Origin: Stereocaulon alpinum
Taxonomy: Eukaryota; Ascomycota; Lecanoromycetes; Lecanorales; Stereocaulaceae
DNA: 64,000 nt
NCBI GenBank assembly: GCA_018257865.1
Contig: JAEUBA010000051.1
Span: forward strand, 1 to 64,000
Reading direction: 5' to 3'
The notes below the pieces were generated by a model that was not told the origin of the DNA, did not search any database, and saw only the letters and a list, made by a program, of their open reading frames with translations. Positions 57,638 through 64,000 of the stretch are shown here, in pieces (the first letter of the stretch is position 1; each line of letters starts with the position of its first letter). The translations under genes and the position numbers were made by a program.

Positions 57638-60600
57638 TCATATTTCGGTCTCCACATCAGGCTCCCTCCCGCTCAAGCCTCCAGTAAGCTTGTTCTGCAC
57701 CTTCTTGATCGAGAATTTGGTCTGGTCTTTCGCGAAGGCAAGGTTCTGAGCGAAAATTAGCCCCGTTCCACCCATGCAGAACGAAGAACGCTTACCCTGA
57801 CAGGTTTCCACTGCAGCAGACCCCTATTGTGCCTTTTCTCCGTCTTCTTGTTCGCTATCTCCCTCTTCTTCTCATCCTCCTTTATGGTCGTTCCCCCTGT
57901 AGAGCCATTCGTGTCCTTTCCCGAAGCCTTGTTTTCGGCATCCTGCACACCCAGGTCAGAATCGGAGTCGCTGTCATCATCGATATCGTCATCGTCGTCA
58001 CTTGGAACATGAGGATCATGCACGGGCTTGTCGACGCCGGGCTCTGCTCTTTTGCGGCCTTTAGAGTCCATATACGCTTTCGGATCATGTGTGAAAGCAC
58101 CACTCCAATCTTGGCCATCTTTGGCTAGCCACTTTTTGCGCTCTTCAGGATCAGCCTCTTTGAGTACATCGCGACCCTCCGTTAGCGATTTATCGTGCAA
58201 CTCTTCAACTGCTGGTGGTAATTCCTTGTTCACGCGCTTGTCACGCACGCCTTCGGCAAGACAAGCTTCCCAGGTCTCGAAAGTCTCACGACTATCGCTA
58301 TCAACTACGAAGCGCTCATGATCTTCGTCAGTCCCGGCTTTGAATTGGCATCGAAACTGTAGTCGGCCGACCTCTTCCAGATCTTCAAGACCAGGAACCT
58401 CCTTGGCGCGAATGTTTTCTTCGGTGATATAATTCTGTGTCAAGCGGGCCCCATTCTTAGTAGTCCATATGGGAATATTAATGTCAGTCTCCGTATTGTC
58501 TACCAGATGATGCAGCCAGATAGTGGCATAGGCTGAGGCGCCTCGTTTCCCGGTCTGATGGAACTCGAAAACCACAGGGGATCGATAGCGAAATTTAACG
58601 GGCAGTCGCACATTGTTTTTGCCGTCCTTTTTTGCAATGTCCCAGAACACACCGTCTCCTTCAGCAAGTTTTTGACATTGGGTTCTGCCGATCTGGCCAA
58701 CACTGCCACCTGTCCTCATCTTTAATTTTGCATTCTTGTGATAATTGAGCGCCAAAATCCTGTCTGAAAGGAATTCAAAGGTGCCAACGTCCCATCCAAG
58801 CATATTTGGTGGCAGACGAGTCTCAATAGCTCTGAACAGTAAAGAGATTCTTATTCGACCAAAGCCCTAACACAATAAGTGAGAATCTGACCGCAATTGA
58901 AGGAGGATATACTTACAATACCGCCGTCAAGCGGATACCATCGAGTGACTTGCGAGCTGGTCTGGAGTATGTCCGACAATTTCAGTGGTACAACGCCTAA
59001 GATTGGGTCATGTTGTCTGTAACGCTGGTCACGGACAGCAACTGTAACAATCTGGGACCTCCAATCACGTATGAACCTTTCAGTTCCAGCATTGAAGATC
59101 GGCTTGCTACTGACGACCTTTGCTCGAGTACGATATACCTAACCAAACATCAGTGATCCGAGAGGAGTGATTTCCAAAAAATACTTACCAGCTGGTCGTT
59201 GTAAAGAATGGTGCAGTAGCTGCTCGGCAGCTTTTTGCTCACTTCTTCTGTGCTCTCCCCAGCAGGCTTGGCAGGTTCGTATTCTCTACCCTTTCTATTG
59301 CCATCGCTGCCTTGAATATTCTCGAGTTCCAGATTGACGATCTGGTGGATGACGACGCTGCAAATGCCACTGGGCCATAGCGGGTCCGGTGGTGTATGTG
59401 CCACCGCATCCTGATCAGGATTATTCAGAGAACCCTTCTCGTCTTGGAGTTCTGGTTTGTCTTTGAGTGGATCGGGCAGATCGTGATTTTTGCCGTCGGT
59501 TCGTAAAGCGGGTCTGAATTTTGGCTTGGTGAAATACCCAACTTCCCAGTGCAGCTCTCCGGGCATTTCGCTATCCGCCTCCATACCGGAAAGCTTCGAT
59601 ACTTGTGGATACATTTTGCCCGGATGCTGTATCATCTTCTGCATGGAAAGCTCGACCTTGCCCACGATATCGTCAGCGCTTGAGCGATCAGAGTCCCACA
59701 GTTCCACACTGAGCTGCTCATCAGCTTTGATGTATTCTGGATTTACGAGCAGTCTATAAAAATTAGCATTGGTACACTGCTGAAGACTTCGGCCAACTTA
59801 CGCTGCAGTCTCCTCCCAGATGGGGTTCAGATCGTCAGTAATCACACGTGTACAATACATTGGCTTGCCATATTTCGAGAACGTCAGTGTAATATATGGG
59901 TCTGATCCACCACCCTTACTTCCACGCACGTCCTGTTTGCTCAGACCGATGGCTCGATGGATTCGAATCCACAAAACACCTAATGCGAGGGTGTCCTTCG
60001 CAATCTCATCACCTTGCAGAATCGCACCCATATCGATCGACATGGATTTTGGAGCAACATACATGCTCGCCGCAGCCCCAATGGCATAGTTGACAAAGTT
60101 TGAAATCAGAGGTAGGTTTAAGATGTTAACTCCTTTCTCGACCATAGGTATACACCCCGCTTGAACTTGAGGCAGACCCATGAGAGTAAACGTAAGGTTC
60201 TTCAGGTATGGTGGCTCGGGAGTCATCTGAAGCCGTAGTCTTACTGTGCCTACCAGGCCCTGCAATTCGACAAAGATTGGTAGCGGGACACCAAAGAGGC
60301 CTTTGACACCAAGGTAGAACACAAGCTGCATGTGCATGTTCTTCGCCTTTGATGATGCATTTTTCGCATCACTGGGCTTGGCATGGTACGCAAACGATGC
60401 TTCGATGTTGTAGTAGTCACCTCCCTCCTCATCGGCAGCAGCCTCTTGGGGATCCTTGTTCTTCTTGTTCGCTTTGTGTATACTCTCTTGGAGATCCCTG
60501 ACATGGGTGTCTGGGAGTGCGCGGAGACTTAGAATTCGGATGGGATTGTTGCCCTGGTTGATTTCTGCCACCCTCACATTCTCTATTATTCCAGGCACTG

Positions 60601-61560
60601 ATGCTCCCATCACATCCTCAAGAGTATCTGCGACTGAAGCAAACATGTCTGGATTTATCAAGCCCCAAACAATTCCCAGTAAGGTGTTCATCCATTCGAC
60701 GGATTCGGGAAGGAGATTTGCAGTTGCCTGCACTCGTCAGACCTGACTCTCATTGCGCCATTTGCTGGCTTAGATCACTTACAGTTTCACCTCGGGACTG
60801 TTCACTCGACCATTCAACCTCCCTGCCGCTGCGAATGACTTCCTTCATCCAGAGCCAGATACCAGAAACAATGCACATAGCAGTGGGAATTAAGCCTTTC
60901 AAAGAAGCCCCAAACATTTTCCCGAGGAGTACGATAGCAACAAACACACCGATGCACAAGCCCGAAGCCCTGGTCTCCAACGCTGCAAACATTGGCTCAT
61001 AGCTGACTGAAGGTGTGGGATGGAACAGTATGTTGGTCTTCTCTCCATGTATGGGAACATCTGAAGTACTGCCTTCAGCTACAGGGTCAGGAGGGGCTGT
61101 TATGTCCTGATTGTGTTTATATTCGGGGTTGGTTTGCGAAGCGTCAGTCTTGACGGTGGTGTCTTTACCAAGATTTGCATTTGGTACCGACAGCTGAGGG
61201 TCCTCTACAGCCTTCATGAAGTCCTTGTCCACATCTTCAATCTGGACCTCCTGCTGGGTGGTAGGGTCGTGAACTGTCTTGAGAGTGCCAGCTTTGCCAG
61301 CCTTGGTTTCTGTGTGTGGCTTGACATCACTGGCACCGGCCTGACCTTGTTGTCGCTCAAGTCTGCGGAGCTCCTCAAGCTTAGCATCCCTGTCCTTCTT
61401 GTCTCTGTCAAGGTTTTGAACGAAGGTCTTGATATCGGGAATCTTATTCTTCCCGCTGTAGTAGCCGCCCGGTGCATGCTTTGAAAGGAAAGATTGTTAG
61501 TCAAAGGACACGATCACGGTACGGGGCTCTAGTCCGACTCACCTGCTGTTGTTGAGACAT
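57638..61560 (-). CDS. SMP- and C2-domain membrane-contact-site protein (tricalbin/Mug190-like)
   Basis: Exons 61543-61560, 60783-61478, 59802-60727, 59189-59753, 58917-59138, 57796-58866, 57638-57745; 1201 aa; introns 48-64 nt and in frame. Start MSQQQQHAPGGYYSGKNKIP. Two adjacent hydrophobic segments at about 180-230 (GLCIGVFVAIVLLGKMF; AMCIVSGIWLWM) likely form an ER hairpin. The SMP lipid-transfer domain follows (ESVEWMNTLLGIVWGLINPD; LVFYLGVKGLFGVPLPIFVE). A first C2 domain lies near 480-560 (LWIRIHRAIGLSKQDVRGSK; GSDPYITLTF; DDLNPIWEE) and a second near 690-800 (IFNAGTERFIRDWRSQIVTV). The acidic/basic C-terminus is low-complexity. Such proteins tether ER to plasma membrane and move lipids. 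Its stop lies 293 bp upstream of the GET2 start, same strand. Confidence 0.88.
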
Positions 61561-62284
61561 GATGAGTAGAGCGCCTATGCAAGCATAGGGGTCAACGTGG
61601 CTCACACAAAGCACACCAAAAGTTTCGGACGTAAATGGCAAAAGTATCCCTGAATGCCTTCCAATGGCTTGGAAAGGGCAATGTGTGAAGAGAGAGCCAG
61701 TTCTCAGGAAAATCGCCAAGGAACAACATACTATGCGCGTTCCGGGCGCTAATCTCTCGTTGATCGTGCGTCATTGTGCATACCTGCCTGCGTTAAGGTA
61801 CTCTTCCTCTCTTCCCGCCTCCCCGTCCACGACTAGCATCAAATTTGGGGGTTCGAAAGCCCCACGAGGCGTGTCTCGACAAGACGGATACTGGCTCGGA
61901 TGAGCTTTTCGATTGGCATGGCTGGCCGTTCTGCCAAGTATGGGTCAATGATTGGACGCCATGCTAGTGATGATCGTAGCTATCAAGCTCTTACCACGAC
62001 CCTTACCTTATGCAGGTCTGCGTGGCATCTCGCTGTCTCCGTGGGATTACGATCGAATCTCCTGTGTACTGAGCTGTATTCCTCTCTTACGGTATCTTCC
62101 TGTTTTCGCCCTGTATATGGCTGAGGCTGCTCGCGCTCCCTACAAGTATTCTAGACCATCTGGAGTGACCAAGAGCACTGGGCTTGACCTTCCACTTTCA
62201 GTGGGCCTTTGGGCTCTGAACCCTTCCCATCTCTTGTGTCTACTCCTCCACAAGTGTTAGGTTCTGGGCAATACCTAACCCGCC
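61561..62284. promoter_or_regulatory. Divergent intergenic region (SMP-C2 gene / deacetylase)
   Basis: 724 bp between divergent starts, presumably both promoters. Short frames lack any recognised family. Confidence 0.35.
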
Positions 62285-63697
62285 ATGGCAAGCATCCGAG
62301 CCTTCACCAATGCGAGAGTCTGTACTCGTGGGAAGGAGACATCACGGGACTTCTATGTGGACTTGCACACTGGATACATTGTCTCCGAGCCTTACGAGGA
62401 CCCAATGAGCGTTATTGACTTGCAGAATTATGTCGTGGCACCTGCTTATCAAGAATTACAGATAAATGGCTGCTTGGGCGGGCATTTTACTACCTTCGAA
62501 GACTCTCGGAGTTATGTAAATCACCTTGAGATTGTCTCAAGGCATCTTGTCTCGAAAGGAGTTGGTGCATTCTATGTCACGCTCCCAACCATGAGCATTG
62601 ATCTATATCAAAAGGTATGGATTTTCAATGCCCTCAAAAGCGATGAAGGAAGACCCGCATCGTCTGACCAAGGGGTGACAGATCCTACCGCATCTCAAGC
62701 CTCAAGCTTTCGCAGGAGGTGCTGATCTACTCGGGGCTCATTGTGAAGGTCCATGGCTCAATCCCCTAAAGAAAGGAGTACATGGTAATTGCTTCGCATC
62801 ATAGGGTTCCAGAGCTAACACTACGATGCAGATGCAAGTCTTATGCAGATTCCTGCAGAATCCTCTGTCAGGTCGACCTACGGCGATGATGGAGCTCAGT
62901 CTTCTCTGAAGATGGTCACCCTAGCACCAGAACTGGGCAATTCACAGGAGCTTATCCCACGTCTCACACAGCGAGGTATTGTAGTTGCCCTGGGACACAC
63001 TGCAGCGGATTACGACACTGGCATGAGAGCTCTCACAGTTGGCGCAACAATGTTGACGCATGTGTACAACGCAATGAACGCCTTTTCGCACAAGTCACCT
63101 GGAGTCACAGGCTTGGTCTCATCACGAGTAGCTCCCTACTTCTCCGTTATAGCTGATGGGATTCACCTACATCCGGCAGCGCTGACAATGGCCTTTCGCG
63201 CAAATCGAGAAAGGTGTATCCTCATAAGTAGCGCTATTGAGCTAGTAGGATTGCCCGACGGAATCTACCCAGGATCTGCTAAGCTTCCTTACCCGCGACG
63301 AAAGAGTATGAACAAGGTCACGATCGAAGGGACTGATACCTTCGTTGGCTCTTGCATTACCGTCGAAGAATGCGTACGAAATCTCAAGATATGGAGCGGC
63401 TGTTCCCTAGCTGAAGCAGTTCGATGTGCATCCGAGAACGTTGCATGCCTCATGAACGACCGAGAGAGAGGAGCCATTGAAGTGGGGCGGAAAGCCGACT
63501 TTGTTATCCTGAATGATGAGGGAGAAGTGCAACAGACTTGGCTTGGAGGAGAGAAGTTGTATGAGACGGCCAGGATGGGCCACAGTTACGCATTGGATGA
63601 CTACCAGATGCAACTGATGCTTCTTGAACAGCAGAACAAGAAGAGACTTATGCTGGCAAGGGAAGAGCACGAAGACGGAGGCAGCGAGGGGCGATGA
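62285..63697 (+). CDS. DAC1: N-acetylglucosamine-6-phosphate deacetylase
   Basis: Exons 62285-62614, 62682-62784, 62832-63697; 432 aa. The ATG is in good context (CCGCCATGG). Amidohydrolase motifs in order: VVAPAYQELQINGCLGGHF, GADLLGAHCEGPWLNPLKKG (metal ligand E in HCEGP), LGHTAADYDTGMRALTVGAT, THVYNAMNAFSHKSPGVTGL, FSVIADGIHLHPAAL, and the C-terminal GRKADFVILNDEG. The normal family position of DLQI-type 'PG-x-ID-x-Q-x-NG' is altered to PAYQELQINGC. The enzyme removes acetate from GlcNAc-6-phosphate, giving glucosamine-6-phosphate in chitin-sugar catabolism. No hexosamine kinase or deaminase gene lies beside it in this window. Confidence 0.9.
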
Positions 63698-64000
63698 TCT
63701 AGCGAGAGATGGGGGGGATTTAGGCAATCACGATGCAGGATCACAGTACTGTTATTGTGAAGGTCTGGAAGGATGAAAGCATGCGTCATATGACATGGTC
63801 ATGGATTTGATTTGTATTTATAGTTGCTTAATCTGGATCGGGTCGCGTGGAAAGTGAAAAACCATTGACCAATTGGAGCTCGGAAGTCAATTTGACAGCG
63901 ATCCGCCGTGCAGCCTTACTTCTCGAGACAAGTCCCTGTTCCGGCAAGATGCCTGATGAGATAGAATGGTTCAAAGCTGTGTAGGTTAGTATCAGATCCC
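63698..64000. other. Downstream intergenic region with a possible gene start
   Basis: Mostly 3' flank of the deacetylase gene. ATG at 63,949 begins MPDEIEWFKA followed by GTAGGT, which could be a first exon of a plus-strand gene running off the window. Too short to judge. Confidence 0.25.

Noticed and set aside
58028..58321. Plus-strand frame inside the SMP/C2 gene
   Set aside because: Antisense shadow of a well-supported minus-strand exon.
1..64000. tRNA genes, rRNA and CRISPR arrays
   Set aside because: No cloverleaf with a GGTTCGANNCC-type arm was found by eye (61,850 gttcgaaagcc was checked), no rRNA signature, and the only arrays are simple 7-bp repeats.

Overview
The window is nuclear DNA of a filamentous ascomycete (Pezizomycotina); the class is not resolved. 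Evidence: short introns (mostly 45-110 nt) with GTRNGT donors and CTRAY-type branch sites, a full set of ascomycete housekeeping genes (SEC31, GET2, SDE2, GEP3, COX12, MRP49, eL15, eS10), and a transposon island whose mutations are those of repeat-induced point mutation (RIP).

Region 1, bases 1 to about 14,600, is a gene-free repeat island. It holds a degenerate Tad-type LINE (1-2871), then a Copia LTR retrotransposon (copy A) split by a second, full-length copy of the same family (copy B, 4827-10753). Copy B has 132-bp LTRs and a TTATT target duplication. A Copia 3' LTR, an unidentified decayed reading frame and a second LINE tail follow. CpA/TpG dinucleotides are almost absent through most of the island while CpG is kept, so glutamine codons have become TAG/TAA stops.

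Region 2, about 14.7-17.7 kb, is transitional: a GT31-like glycosyltransferase gene, then 2 kb of small repeats (57-bp direct repeat, foldback/MITE-like element, 7-bp minisatellite).

Region 3, 17.7-64 kb, is ordinary gene-dense euchromatin. In order: P-loop/RasGEF protein (+), HIT zinc-finger protein (-), NFU1 (+), PSP1-domain protein (+), a hypothetical protein (+), ribosomal eL15 (+), HECT E3 ligase (-), M20-family N-carbamoyl amidohydrolase (+, with a one-base frame break), ribosomal eS10 (-), SDE2 (+), mitochondrial GTPase GEP3 (+), mitoribosomal MRP49/mL61 (+), COX12 (-), Cyp33-type RRM protein (-), SEC31 (+), a hypothetical protein with an RVxF motif (-), Y-family polymerase iota-like (+), GET2 (-), SMP/C2 membrane-contact protein (-), GlcNAc-6-phosphate deacetylase (+).

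The genes do not form a pathway cluster. They cover vesicle/ER traffic (SEC31, GET2, SMP-C2 protein), mitochondria (NFU1, GEP3, MRP49, COX12), translation (eL15, eS10), RNA processing (HIT protein, SDE2, RRM protein) and signalling or ubiquitin control. Exon models were built by hand from splice-site consensus, reading-frame continuity and protein-family conservation. The most interesting features are the near-total CpA loss with nested self-insertion, the eS10 start codon split by an intron, a 7-nt microexon inside the polymerase active-site motif, and the frame break in the amidohydrolase.
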